Origin: Chloroflexota bacterium
GTDB lineage: Bacteria; Chloroflexota; UBA11872
DNA: 38,170 nt
Assembly: GCA_026707285.1 (NCBI GenBank)
Contig: JAPOXD010000013.1
Span: 1-38,170 of the forward strand
Reading direction: 5' to 3'
The notes under the pieces were generated by a model that was given only the letters and a program-made list of their open reading frames with translations, was not told the DNA's origin and ran no database searches. How positions within the stretch are numbered: position 1 is the stretch's first letter; each line of letters opens with the position of its first letter. Positions 1 through 7,965 of this stretch are shown in pieces. The position numbers and the translations under genes were made by a program.

Positions 1-231
1 TTCGGCTCCGGCTGGGCCTGGCTGATCAAGCAGGCCGACGGCTCGCTGGCCGTCACCAGCACGCCCAACCAGGACAGCCCGCTGATGGACGGCTCCGGAA
101 CGCCGATCCTGGGGCTGGACGTGTGGGAGCACGCCTACTACCTCAACTACCAGAACAAGCGGCCGGACTACATCGCGGCGTTTTGGAACGTCGTGAACTG
201 GGACGAGGCCGCTCGCCGCTTCGGCGGCTAA
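1..231 (+). CDS. sodA: Superoxide dismutase [Mn/Fe], C-terminal part
   Basis: The reading frame is open from base 1, so only the last 76 residues are seen; the start lies outside the window. The visible part is the C-terminal alpha/beta domain of the Fe/Mn SOD family, which converts superoxide to hydrogen peroxide and oxygen. It begins with the family stretch GSGWAWL. The DVWEHAYY motif carries the Asp and His that bind the metal. The NQDSP segment carries a Gln at the position that in this family favours manganese over iron, so Mn is the more likely cofactor (inference). A strong hairpin follows the stop codon, so the gene probably ends its transcript there. Confidence 0.93.
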   Translation, partial: FGSGWAWLIKQADGSLAVTSTPNQDSPLMDGSGTPILGLDVWEHAYYLNYQNKRPDYIAAFWNVVNWDEAARRFGG

Positions 232-247
232 GGCGGACGTTCGGCGG

Positions 248-278
248 CGCGGGGGCAACATCATCAGTTGCCCCCGCG
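248..278 (+). terminator. Strong hairpin after sod, probable terminator
   Basis: A perfect 12-bp inverted repeat (248-259 with 267-278) closes a 7-nt loop, ATCATCA. It begins 16 bases after the sod stop codon. The stem is very GC-rich. No clean T-run follows, only CCTTTCT some 7 bases later, so termination efficiency is uncertain. Confidence 0.6.
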
Positions 279-346
279 CGCCGCGCCTTTCTATGCTCCC
301 CGCGCGGCGCCGGCCGCCGTTGCCCCTGAATCGACAGGCCTAGCCC

Positions 347-1156
347 GTGTTTGCGCTGTTCCGGCGGCTTCCGTGGATCTACCAGATCGGCCTCATCGTC
401 GTGCTGGTGGCCGCGCTGGTAATCCTGGGATTCCTGGCGCTGCAGCAGTTCCAGGCAGGGGCGATACCCGAGGAAGAAGAAGTCTCGGCAACCGTCGACG
501 TTGGCGGCCTGCCGCAGTTCCTACCACCGGAGCAGCCGCAGGGTGTACACGTCATCGGCGTGGGCGAGTTGGTACGCACGCCGGATCTGGCCATCGTCGT
601 CTTCGGCGTCGAGGCCCATGCGGCCTCGGCCGCGGCTGCGGGGGCCGATGCGGAAGAGGCCGCCGGCGCCGTGGTGGAGGCCATCCGAGACCTCGACGAC
701 ATCGGCCTCAACGACCATGACATTCAGATTGGCGGCGTCGCGCTTGCGCCCACCTATCAGGCCGGGGAGCGCGCCGGCGCGCCGGCCGGCTACGCCGCCA
801 GCACGACGATCAGGATCCGCGTGGCGAAGCTCGATCGCGCGGCGGATGTGGTGGACGCGGGATTCGCGGCCGGCGCCGACGCCCTGCACTCGCTGACCTA
901 CACCCTGGCCGACGCGGGGGCGCACACCGAGGACGCGCTGCGCCTGGCAACCATCGCCGCCGCCACCAAGGCTCGGGCCATTGCCGAGGCGCTGCAGGGG
1001 CGCGTGGCGGGCTTGATCAACATTCAGGAAGAGGTCGATGTATTCCCGGCCATTACCAAGAAGGTGGACCCGGCGCAGGCGAAGCTAGCCGCGCCGACGC
1101 CTCCGGGACAGGTGACCATCCGCGCCGTGGTGCGGGCCAACTTCGCCTTCGAGTAG
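347..1156 (+). CDS. SIMPL-domain (DUF541) membrane-anchored protein
   Basis: 269 aa. One N-terminal membrane segment at about residues 11-32 is followed by an acidic linker and then a SIMPL domain (about 65-269) with the typical opening 'HVIGVGELVRTPDLA' and a long Ala-rich helix. The family is secreted or periplasmic; its biochemical role is poorly defined, with links to oxidative stress and outer-surface signalling in some members. The start is GTG at 347: an in-frame stop lies directly upstream (341-343), so no earlier start is possible, although no clear Shine-Dalgarno is visible. It stands alone between sod and the potassium transporter genes. The family call is firm; no specific function can be given. 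Confidence 0.82.
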   Translation: MFALFRRLPWIYQIGLIVVLVAALVILGFLALQQFQAGAIPEEEEVSATVDVGGLPQFLPPEQPQGVHVIGVGELVRTPDLAIVVFGVEAHAASAAAAGADAEEAAGAVVEAIRDLDDIGLNDHDIQIGGVALAPTYQAGERAGAPAGYAASTTIRIRVAKLDRAADVVDAGFAAGADALHSLTYTLADAGAHTEDALRLATIAAATKARAIAEALQGRVAGLINIQEEVDVFPAITKKVDPAQAKLAAPTPPGQVTIRAVVRANFAFE

Positions 1157-1321
1157 ACCGCGCGTCGTCCCAGCGCCGTTCGCGCCGCAGCCGTAGCGAC
1201 CGCACCGCGTCGCTCCCTGGTGAACGGGTTGCGCCGCGCGCTAAACGGCGCATGATGGTGCCGCGCGAGCCATCACGCCGACCATGACGGCGCGCTAGGC
1301 TGCGTCGGATTTGGGGGTGCG

Positions 1322-2767
1322 ATGAGCGTTAGCCGTCGCGGCGCGCCGGGAATCCCCGAGCCCCTGGGGCTGTCGGACCGCGTGGTCACCCTGCGTCGCC
1401 GGGCGACGCAACACCTGCGCGCCGGCAAGCGCGCCCGCGCGCCCGGCACCGCGCGGCCGGGCGTGACCCTGGCCGCCGGATTTGCGGGCCTGATCACCGT
1501 CGGCACCATTCTGCTGATGCTGCCCTTCGCCAGCGAGAGCGGCGGCACCGACTTCATCACGGCGCTCTTCACGGCCACCTCGGCGGTATGCGTGACGGGC
1601 CTCACCGTCGTGTCCACCGCGGACCACTGGACCGCATTCGGCGAGGGCGTGATCCTGGCGCTGATCCAGGTCGGCGCGCTCGGATTCGTGACCGGCGCGG
1701 TGGTGATCCTGACGCTGGCCGGGCGGCGCACCTCGTCGCGCGAGCATCTCCTCTTCGGCCAGCCGTTGGGCCTCGACCAGCCCGGCGGTCTGCTGGGGCT
1801 GATCTGGCGCGTCGCCGCGTTGACGCTGTTCGCCGAGGCCGTCGGGTTCGGATTCGTGCTGTGGTACGCGACCGGCGACGCGGACATCGAGAACCCCCTG
1901 TGGTGGTCCGCCTTCCACGCGATCTCGGCCTTCACCAATGCCGGATTCAACGTGGAGCCCGGCGCCGCCAGCATGGGCCGCCTGGTGGACGCCACCAACA
2001 TCCTGGCCACGTTTGGCGTCCTCAGCGTCCTCGGCGGCGTGGGATTCACGGTGATTTTCGACGGACTGCGCCGGCGCTCGTGGCGCCGCCTCTCCCTGGA
2101 GAGCAAGCTCGTGCTCACCACCATGCTCGTCGTGTCGCTGGTCGGGTTCGTGGTCCTGTGGATTCTCACCCCGACCTTTGGCGGCGCCATCGCGGACGAC
2201 GACCTGGGCGGGCGGACGGTCACCGCCGCCTTTCACACCATCAACCGCACCGCGGGCCTGTCGACGGTCGATTTGGGCGCGCTTGGACTGGATGCGTGGA
2301 CCGCAATCATGCTGCTCATGTTCATCGGCGGGGCCTCGGCATCGGTGGCCGGCGGCGTCACGCTCAACACGGTGGGCGTGCTGGCCGTGGCCGCCGTCTC
2401 CCACATTCGGGGACACCGCTCGCCCACGGCGTTCGGTCGCACCATCGCCACCGTCACGGTGATCCGGGCGCTCACCGTGGTGCTGCTGTCGGCGATGGCC
2501 GTGTTCCTCGCCACGCTGGTGATGAGCGTGGCCGAGCGCGAGTCGGGCCACCCGCTGGGCAACCTCCTCTTCGAGTCGATCTCGGCCTTTGCGGTAGTGG
2601 GATACTCCACCGGAATCACGCCCGACCTCTCGGTCGTCTCGAAGACGGTGCTCGTGATCGCCATGTTCGTCGGCCGGCTGGGCGCGCTGACCCTGGCGCA
2701 GGCGCTGGTGACGCGCGAGCGGCCCGAGTTGATCCGGTTCCCGGAGGAAACGATCAAAGTTGGCTAG
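1322..2767 (+). CDS. trkH: TrkH/KtrB-type K+ uptake channel subunit
   Basis: 481 aa integral membrane protein of the superfamily of K+ transporters. The four selectivity-filter loops can be seen: around CVTGLT (90-95), FTNAGFN (204-210), NRTAGLST (308-315) and VVGYSTG (425-431). Each has the conserved glycine that lines the K+ pore. Between them lie the expected M1-P-M2 hydrophobic repeats. The N-terminal 45 residues are basic and probably cytoplasmic. The TrkA/KtrA gating subunit is encoded 21 bp downstream, so the two form one operon and one complex. Size and the short N-terminus resemble KtrB more than E. coli TrkH; which of the two names applies cannot be settled by eye. Confidence 0.93.
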   Translation: MSVSRRGAPGIPEPLGLSDRVVTLRRRATQHLRAGKRARAPGTARPGVTLAAGFAGLITVGTILLMLPFASESGGTDFITALFTATSAVCVTGLTVVSTADHWTAFGEGVILALIQVGALGFVTGAVVILTLAGRRTSSREHLLFGQPLGLDQPGGLLGLIWRVAALTLFAEAVGFGFVLWYATGDADIENPLWWSAFHAISAFTNAGFNVEPGAASMGRLVDATNILATFGVLSVLGGVGFTVIFDGLRRRSWRRLSLESKLVLTTMLVVSLVGFVVLWILTPTFGGAIADDDLGGRTVTAAFHTINRTAGLSTVDLGALGLDAWTAIMLLMFIGGASASVAGGVTLNTVGVLAVAAVSHIRGHRSPTAFGRTIATVTVIRALTVVLLSAMAVFLATLVMSVAERESGHPLGNLLFESISAFAVVGYSTGITPDLSVVSKTVLVIAMFVGRLGALTLAQALVTRERPELIRFPEETIKVG

Positions 2768-2788
2768 CCACCCGCGAGCGGTATCCGC

Positions 2789-3442
2789 ATGCACATTCTC
2801 GTAGCCGGCCTTGGGCGGTTCGGCCGCAACCTGGCCATCAACCTCACGCGCCTGGGCCATGACGTGATTGCAATCGACCAGGACCAGGGGGAGGTGCAAG
2901 ACATCGCCCCGGACATCGAGTCCGCGGTCACCGGCGACGCCACCGACGAGGACGTCCTGCTTGAGATCGGGGCGCCGGACGTGCAGCTGGCGATCGTGGC
3001 CATGGCGGAGGTCGAGGCCAGCGTGTTGATCACCACGCATCTCAAGAACCTCAAGGTGCCGATGGTGTTCGCCAAGGCGTCGAGCGACGTGCACCGCACC
3101 ATCCTGGAGCGGGTTGGGGCGGACCGCGTGATCTTCCCCGAGCAGGAGATGGCCGTGCGCCTGGCCCAGTCCGTCGAAGCCCCGCGCGCGATGGACTATT
3201 TCGAGCTGCTGCCGCACCTGGGCATCGCCCAGATTCCGGCCGCGGCCTACGCCGGCCGCACCCTGGCCAGCATGGACCTGCGCGGGCGGTACAACGCCGC
3301 CGTGCTGGCGATCAAGCGCGGCAACGAGCTGGTGGTGATGCCGGAGCTGACCGACCGGGTGCAGGACGACGACGTGCTGGTGGTGGTGGGTCGCGACGAC
3401 CAGCTCGCGGAGATCGTGGACGCCAGCGCCGGCGACGAATAA
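2789..3442 (+). CDS. trkA: TrkA/KtrA-type K+ uptake regulatory subunit (RCK)
   Basis: 217 aa cytoplasmic gating subunit. An RCK N-terminal Rossmann domain (about 1-125) starts with the nucleotide-binding GLGRFG (residues 7-12) and has acidic residues at the end of beta-2 (AIDQDQ) that hold the ribose. A TrkA-C domain (about 135-215) follows. The single RCK-N/RCK-C layout is that of KtrA rather than the doubled E. coli TrkA. The start is ATG, 21 bp after the channel gene, so the two are co-transcribed. In the family, ATP/ADP or NAD(H) binding to this ring opens or closes the channel. Confidence 0.93.
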   Translation: MHILVAGLGRFGRNLAINLTRLGHDVIAIDQDQGEVQDIAPDIESAVTGDATDEDVLLEIGAPDVQLAIVAMAEVEASVLITTHLKNLKVPMVFAKASSDVHRTILERVGADRVIFPEQEMAVRLAQSVEAPRAMDYFELLPHLGIAQIPAAAYAGRTLASMDLRGRYNAAVLAIKRGNELVVMPELTDRVQDDDVLVVVGRDDQLAEIVDASAGDE

Positions 3443-3797
3443 GTCCTCCGGCCTGTGGATAGCTGGTGGAGAGCCCTGGACGGGCTAAGGCGCGCCTAGT
3501 CGTGCCGGCGGGAACGGCTTCGAGTCGGAAACGAGCAACCCGCGGATGGCTTGGCTGGAACTCCCCTTCTGCTGTTCATTCGCACCTATCCACAGAGTGA
3601 ATCGAGCGCCAACCGCCTACCACATGTTGCCTGCAAGACCAAAGCGCCCCAAGATGTTGTGCACTATTGGCCGAAAGCTGTAGCATACGCCCTACCGAGT
3701 CGCATCTTGCGGCCGGCGCGGGGGGCAGCCGCGCCGTAGGCGTAGTGAAAGGCGTAGGTATTCGTCTCGGGCATGCAGCCGGGACGTCGGGGCAACC
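3443..3797 (+). other. Intergenic region with DnaA-box-like 9-mers
   Basis: 355 bases with no convincing gene. A 62-codon frame at 3551-3739 has no recognisable content and looks spurious. The stretch is less GC-rich than its surroundings, especially 3585-3690. It holds a 10-bp inverted pair, CTGTGGATAG (3453-3462) and CTATCCACAG (3586-3595). Each contains a 9-mer one mismatch from the DnaA box TTATCCACA. A third DnaA-box-like 9-mer, TTGTCCACA, lies at 4171-4179 just beyond the next gene. Promoters for the gene at 3798 presumably lie here but none is clear. Confidence 0.4.
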
Positions 3798-4130
3798 ATG
3801 ATCCAGATCATCGGGGAGATGCACAAAACTCGCGACGGGCGATCCTTCTTCATCGATTACGCCGAGTTCATTCCGGAGGCCGGGGCCTATGACCTCGTGC
3901 TCTTCGGGCTGCGGCGGGACGAGCAGGATTTCTCGATGACGGTGGCGTTTCCCGAAGAATCGATGAGCGCGTGGGGCGCGCGCGACTTCCTCGTCCGCGA
4001 GGGGCTGGCGCACGTCCGCGCCCAACTGGATCACGGGGTCGAAGAGGACGGCTCGTTGATCGAGGCGCCCTCGGCGGCCAGCGGACCGACGTTTCGGATT
4101 TCCATGCCGCGACGCCCGCACCGGGCGTAG
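3798..4130 (+). CDS. Hypothetical protein, 110 aa
   Basis: 110 aa, no membrane segment, no signal peptide. It begins MIQIIGEM and has alternating beta-type stretches (FFIDYAEFI, AYDLVLFGL, DFSMTVAF) followed by a helix (ARDFLVREGLAHVRAQL). This pattern fits a small alpha/beta domain. I do not recognise a family. It is a single-gene unit: a 355-bp gap lies upstream, and a perfect hairpin terminator begins 16 bases after its stop codon. The amino-acid composition and third-base GC bias look like a real gene. Confidence 0.65.
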   Translation: MIQIIGEMHKTRDGRSFFIDYAEFIPEAGAYDLVLFGLRRDEQDFSMTVAFPEESMSAWGARDFLVREGLAHVRAQLDHGVEEDGSLIEAPSAASGPTFRISMPRRPHRA

Positions 4131-4146
4131 TTCGTCATTCGGTAGG

Positions 4147-4173
4147 GGCGCTGCGGAGGCAGCGCCTTTGTTG
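4147..4173 (+). terminator. Intrinsic terminator after 110-aa gene
   Basis: Perfect 8-bp stem GGCGCTGC/GCAGCGCC (4147-4154 with 4159-4166), tetraloop GGAG, then TTTGTTG. This is the clearest rho-independent terminator in the window. Confidence 0.8.
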
Positions 4174-4190
4174 TCCACAATGAAATACAG

Positions 4191-4209
4191 GGAAGCGGGC
4201 GACGCTTCC
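4191..4209 (+). other. Hairpin in the leader of nrdJ
   Basis: A perfect 7-bp stem GGAAGCG/CGCTTCC with a 5-nt loop, 41 bases upstream of the nrdJ start. It has no T-run. The leader is too short for a cobalamin riboswitch, and no B12-box-like sequence is seen. Its role is unknown; it may be a simple leader stem. Confidence 0.3.
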
Positions 4210-4250
4210 GCCGGAGCAGAGATTCCGGTCGTACGGGGGAGAGGGAAAGG

Positions 4251-6902
4251 ATGCTAGAGACAAGGGCTACCGCTCCGACCACGCCGCAGAGCGCCGCGGC
4301 TTGGCCGGCCTTGTCCGACAACGCTCTCGCGGTGCTGAAAAAGCGCTATTTCCTCAAGGACCGCGTCGACCATCCCATCGAAGACGTCGACCAGTTTTTC
4401 GAGCGCGTGACGCGCGGCGTGATCGACATCGAGCGCGAGCGGGACTGGGTGGACGACGCCGGCCATCGCGAGCTCTTCGACGACATGTATGGACTGCTGC
4501 GCGGGCTGCGCTTCGTGCCCAACAGCCCCTGCCTCATGAACGCGGGCAAGCCGGGCGGCTACGCCCAGCTTGCGGCGTGCTTCGTGCTGCCGATCGACGA
4601 CGACCTGCGCAGCATCAAGACCACGGACATGAACGCCGCCATCATTCACCAGACCGGCGGCGGCACCGGCTTCAACTTCTCGCGCATACGGCCGCGCGGC
4701 GACTTCGTCCGCAGCTCGGGCGGCGTGGCCAGCGGACCGGTGAGCTTCATGTCCATGATCGACTACTCCTGCGGCGAGATTAAGCAGGGGGGCACGCGGC
4801 GGGGCGCCAACATGGGCATCCTCAACGTCGATCACCCCGACATCGAAGACTTCATTCGCTGCAAGACCAGCGACGGGCGGATTGCCAACTTCAACATCTC
4901 GGTCGGCGTGACCGACGCCTTCATGTCGGCGGTGGAAACCGGCGGGGACTACGACCTGGTGAATCCGCGCACGGGCGCGACCCACGTGGACCCGGCCACG
5001 GACATCCCCGCCCGCGCCAGCGCACCGGACATCTGGGAAAAGCTGGTGGACGGCGCCTGGCTGAACGGCGAACCCGGCATGATCTTCCTGGACCGGCTGG
5101 AGCGCACCAATCCCACGCCGTCGGTCGCGCGGCAGGACACGACGAATCCGTGCGGCGAGCAGCCGCTGCTGCCCTACGAGGCGTGCGTGCTCGGCAGCCT
5201 GAATCTCACCAAGCACCTGACCGCCGACGGCGCCGCGATCGACTGGAGCGCGCTGCGCCGCGACGTGCAGCTGTCCATTCGCTTCCTGGACGACATGGTG
5301 GAGGCCTCGAACTTCCCGATCGAGGACATCGACGCCATCGTCAAGCACGGCAACCGCCGCGTGGGCCTGGGAATCATGGGCTGGGCGGACATTCTCTTCA
5401 CCCTGGGCATCGCCTACGACAGCCCCGAAGCGGAGGAGTTGGGCGAGCGGGTGATGCAGTGCATCAACGACGAAGGCCGGCGCGCCTCCGAGGCGCTGGC
5501 CGAAGCGCGCGGAGCGTTCCCGAACTTCGAGGGCTCGCTCTGGGACGCCCAGGGCCACGCCCCGCGCCGCAACGCCACCGTCACGACCATCGCGCCGACA
5601 GGCACGATCAGCATGATCGCGGACTGCTCCAGCGGCATCGAGCCGCTCTTCGCGCTGATCTTCTGGAAGAACGTGATGCGCGACGGCGACGACAACGCGG
5701 CCACCTCGCTGCGCTACGTCAACCCGCAGTTCGAGCAGTACGCCCGCGCGCACGGGTTCTACAGCGACGCGCTGCTGGACGCCATCACCGACAACCACGG
5801 CAGCTTGCGCATCACCGAGCACACGCCGGACTCGGCGCGGCAGGCCCTGGCGACGGTCCCCGACGAGGCCCGCCAAGTCTTCGTGACGGCGCACGACGTG
5901 ACGCCGGATTGGCACATCCGCGTGCAGGCCGCGTTCCAGCGCCACACCGAGAACGCCGTGTCCAAGACCATCAACTTCCCGTATGAGGCAACGCGGGAAG
6001 ACGTGGAGCGCGGCTATCGCCTCGCCTACACGCTGGGATGCAAGGGCGTGACGGTCTATCGCGACGGCAGCCGTGACTTGCAGGTGCTGACCACGAGCGA
6101 CTCGGGCGACAAGACCCGGCGGGACGACGCCCCGGCCGAGGAGGCTCCGGCAGTGGTCGAGGCCGCCACGAACGGCCACGCCGCCGCGCCGGCACCGGCA
6201 GAGGCGTCCAACGGGCATTCCACGCCGGCGCCCGCGCCGGCGCCGCCGGCTGCCGCCCCCGAGCCGCTGCCGATGGTTGCGGCGCAGGAACGCGAGCGCC
6301 CGGACCAGATTCGCGGCACCACCACGCGCATCCGCACCGGGTGCGGACCGCTGTTCGTCACCGTGAACGACGACGAGCGCGGGTCCCCGTTCGAGCTGTT
6401 CGCCACGCTGGGCAAGGCCGGCGGGTGCGCGGCGGCGCAAACCGAGGCCATTGGGCGGCTCGTCTCGCTGGCGCTGCGCTCGGGCGCGCCCGTGGACGTC
6501 GTCCACAGCCACCTGCGCGGCATCACGTGCCACCGGCCGACAGGCTTCGGGCCCACCCGCGTTCTCTCGTGCGGCGACGCGATCGCGCAAGTCGTCGCGC
6601 TGCGCATGAGCTCGCAGCCCGAAGGCTACGTGCCGATGGTCGATCTGCAGGGCGAAGGCACCTATGCCCCGCCGAGCGTGACGCTGGAAGGCGACCGGTC
6701 GGAACACGTGCCGGTTGCCGCCGCCGCGCCGGCCGCGCCGGCAGGCTCGGCGGCCATGGGACACACCGAGGCGCAGCCGACGATGTCGGCGGCGGCGGGG
6801 ATGTCCTTCGCCGGCGCCTGCCCCTCCTGCGGCAGCAGCCACCTGGTGTCGGCGGAGGGATGCCTCAAGTGCATCTCATGCGGCTACAGCGACTGCGGCT
6901 GA
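4251..6902 (+). CDS. nrdJ: Adenosylcobalamin-dependent (class II) ribonucleotide reductase
   Basis: 883 aa cytoplasmic enzyme that reduces ribonucleotides to deoxyribonucleotides using B12, so it works with or without oxygen. The active-site loop NPCGEQ gives Asn299, Cys301 (thiyl radical) and Glu303. Cys110 and Cys312 fit the reducing disulfide pair; the 11-residue step from Cys301 to Cys312 matches the Thermotoga enzyme. After the barrel comes an Ala/Pro-rich linker (about 625-685), then a TSCPD domain (about 690-790). A Cys-rich zinc-ribbon tail (last 30 residues, CPSC...CLKCISCGYSDCG) probably re-reduces the active site. GGAGAGGGAAAGG just before ATG is a good ribosome site. The zinc-tail coding segment is repeated, decayed, at 7833-7930. 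Confidence 0.97.
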   Translation: MLETRATAPTTPQSAAAWPALSDNALAVLKKRYFLKDRVDHPIEDVDQFFERVTRGVIDIERERDWVDDAGHRELFDDMYGLLRGLRFVPNSPCLMNAGKPGGYAQLAACFVLPIDDDLRSIKTTDMNAAIIHQTGGGTGFNFSRIRPRGDFVRSSGGVASGPVSFMSMIDYSCGEIKQGGTRRGANMGILNVDHPDIEDFIRCKTSDGRIANFNISVGVTDAFMSAVETGGDYDLVNPRTGATHVDPATDIPARASAPDIWEKLVDGAWLNGEPGMIFLDRLERTNPTPSVARQDTTNPCGEQPLLPYEACVLGSLNLTKHLTADGAAIDWSALRRDVQLSIRFLDDMVEASNFPIEDIDAIVKHGNRRVGLGIMGWADILFTLGIAYDSPEAEELGERVMQCINDEGRRASEALAEARGAFPNFEGSLWDAQGHAPRRNATVTTIAPTGTISMIADCSSGIEPLFALIFWKNVMRDGDDNAATSLRYVNPQFEQYARAHGFYSDALLDAITDNHGSLRITEHTPDSARQALATVPDEARQVFVTAHDVTPDWHIRVQAAFQRHTENAVSKTINFPYEATREDVERGYRLAYTLGCKGVTVYRDGSRDLQVLTTSDSGDKTRRDDAPAEEAPAVVEAATNGHAAAPAPAEASNGHSTPAPAPAPPAAAPEPLPMVAAQERERPDQIRGTTTRIRTGCGPLFVTVNDDERGSPFELFATLGKAGGCAAAQTEAIGRLVSLALRSGAPVDVVHSHLRGITCHRPTGFGPTRVLSCGDAIAQVVALRMSSQPEGYVPMVDLQGEGTYAPPSVTLEGDRSEHVPVAAAAPAAPAGSAAMGHTEAQPTMSAAAGMSFAGACPSCGSSHLVSAEGCLKCISCGYSDCG

Positions 6903-6938
6903 CCTCGACCGCCGGCGGCCGCACGGCGGCGTAGGCCA

Positions 6939-7514
6939 ATGGACGACGCGACGCTGCGTCTGCTCGTCAATCGGATGATCCGCGCGGCGCGGCTCGAGCG
7001 TCTGCTGTATGCCGAGGTCGCGGCGGACATCACGGCCATGCGACAGGCAATTCAGGTCGTCGTAATTGTGGCCCTCGTGACGGCCTTCGCGACCCTTGTC
7101 GGCGATTTGCTCCATTCGCAACTCCGTATGACTGCCATTCTGGGCCTGATCTTCTCCCCCATACTTGGCATCATCGGATGGCTGGCCTGGTCGGGAATCA
7201 CCTGGTTCGTCGGCACGCGCTTGATCGAGCCTGGGATTCAAGGTGTTGAGTTTCGGCAGGTCGCGCGCGCCGCCGGGTTCGCGGAGGCGCCCGCGATCCT
7301 CGGCATCGTGGCGTTCATTCCCGTCCTGGGTGTCGTGTGGCAACTCGCGTTGCTGGTCTGGGTGCTGGCGGCCGGGTTTGTCGCAATTCGTGAGTCGATG
7401 CACCTCACCAACCGTCAAGCCGTCACGACGCTGATCGCGGCGCTAGTCGTGGGCGTGATCGCCTACTTCATTCTCGTCATCGCGACGATCGGCGCCCTCC
7501 ACGCCCTCAGCTAG
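6939..7514 (+). CDS. Yip1-like multi-pass membrane protein, copy A
   Basis: 191 aa with four to five membrane segments and a short polar N-terminus (LVNRMIRAARLERLLYAEVAAD) that forms an amphipathic helix. It matches the general plan of Yip1-domain proteins, a loosely defined membrane family with no assigned reaction in bacteria. It starts 36 bases after nrdJ and may be read through from it. It is a paralogue of the gene at 7966-8580: about half of the residues are identical, with the N-terminal helix, the FSPILG/FTPILS loop and the IRESM motif best kept. Copy B has a longer loop after the first membrane segment. Confidence 0.8.
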   Translation: MDDATLRLLVNRMIRAARLERLLYAEVAADITAMRQAIQVVVIVALVTAFATLVGDLLHSQLRMTAILGLIFSPILGIIGWLAWSGITWFVGTRLIEPGIQGVEFRQVARAAGFAEAPAILGIVAFIPVLGVVWQLALLVWVLAAGFVAIRESMHLTNRQAVTTLIAALVVGVIAYFILVIATIGALHALS

Positions 7515-7516
7515 CC

Positions 7517-7694
7517 GCCGGCTGGAGGCCTCCGCCACCAGCACCTCAGGCGATACGGTCGCCGCGAACGGCTGGAAGGCCTCACGCACGCGCCGCGCCA
7601 GCTTTACGGCCTGGGCGTCGTAGCGAGCCGGGTCGGCCCACTGCCCGCGGGAATCCAGCAGGTCGCCGGGGACGTCGGGACACGTCGTCGGCAC
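7517..7694 (-). pseudogene. Truncated 3' fragment of pckA
   Basis: On the minus strand this segment encodes [20 protein letters not shown] and onward, closely matching the C-terminal 55 or so residues of the PEP carboxykinase at 8603. Counting codons over that stretch, I see 12 silent and 5 replacement changes. The fragment has lost the parental stop codon and everything upstream of the match, so it cannot make an enzyme. It abuts the stop codon of yip1 copy A, exactly as intact pckA abuts copy B. Confidence 0.9.
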
Positions 7695-7832
7695 GACATG
7701 GCCAAGATCAAGTCAAACAGACCCTGGTGTGCCGCGCTGCGAGTGCCTCCCGGAAATCTTGCGAGATGAAGGTCGCAGTAGAGTGACTTCGTTGTCCCAG
7801 GTGCAGGGTGTTTGGTGACTCGCGTGAAGACG

Positions 7833-7930
7833 CTCGCCGGGCACCTGCCCCTCCGGCGGCAGCAGCCACGTGGTGTCGGCGGAGTGCTGCCTCAAGTGCA
7901 TATCATGGCGGCTGCAGCGACTGCGGCTGA
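7833..7930 (+). pseudogene. Decayed 3' fragment of nrdJ (zinc tail)
   Basis: The segment aligns with the last 90 or so bases of nrdJ, ending in the same GACTGCGGCTGA. It carries two single-base insertions (near 7841 and 7907) that break the frame, and one codon for a zinc-binding Cys has become Gly (TGC to GGC). No start codon or upstream nrdJ sequence is attached. It is the left end of arm 2 of the tandem duplication. About 140 bases of unaligned sequence separate it from the pckA fragment. Confidence 0.88.
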
Positions 7931-7965
7931 TCGCGGGGACGGGCAGCCGGACGGGAGCCTAATCG

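Noticed and set aside
1295-3217. 640-codon open frame on the minus strand
   Set aside because: Shadow of trkH and trkA; low-complexity Arg/His/Gly composition and no family content.
3551-3739. 62-codon frame between trkA and the 110-aa gene
   Set aside because: No ribosome site, no recognisable content, and in the least coding-like part of the gap.
4180-4250. Cobalamin riboswitch upstream of the B12-dependent reductase
   Set aside because: Only about 70 bases separate the upstream terminator from the start codon, too short for the aptamer, and no B12-box-like sequence is seen.
4254-6842. 862-codon open frame on the minus strand
   Set aside because: It is the antisense shadow of nrdJ, created by high third-base GC. 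The product has no domain; the plus strand has every class II reductase motif.
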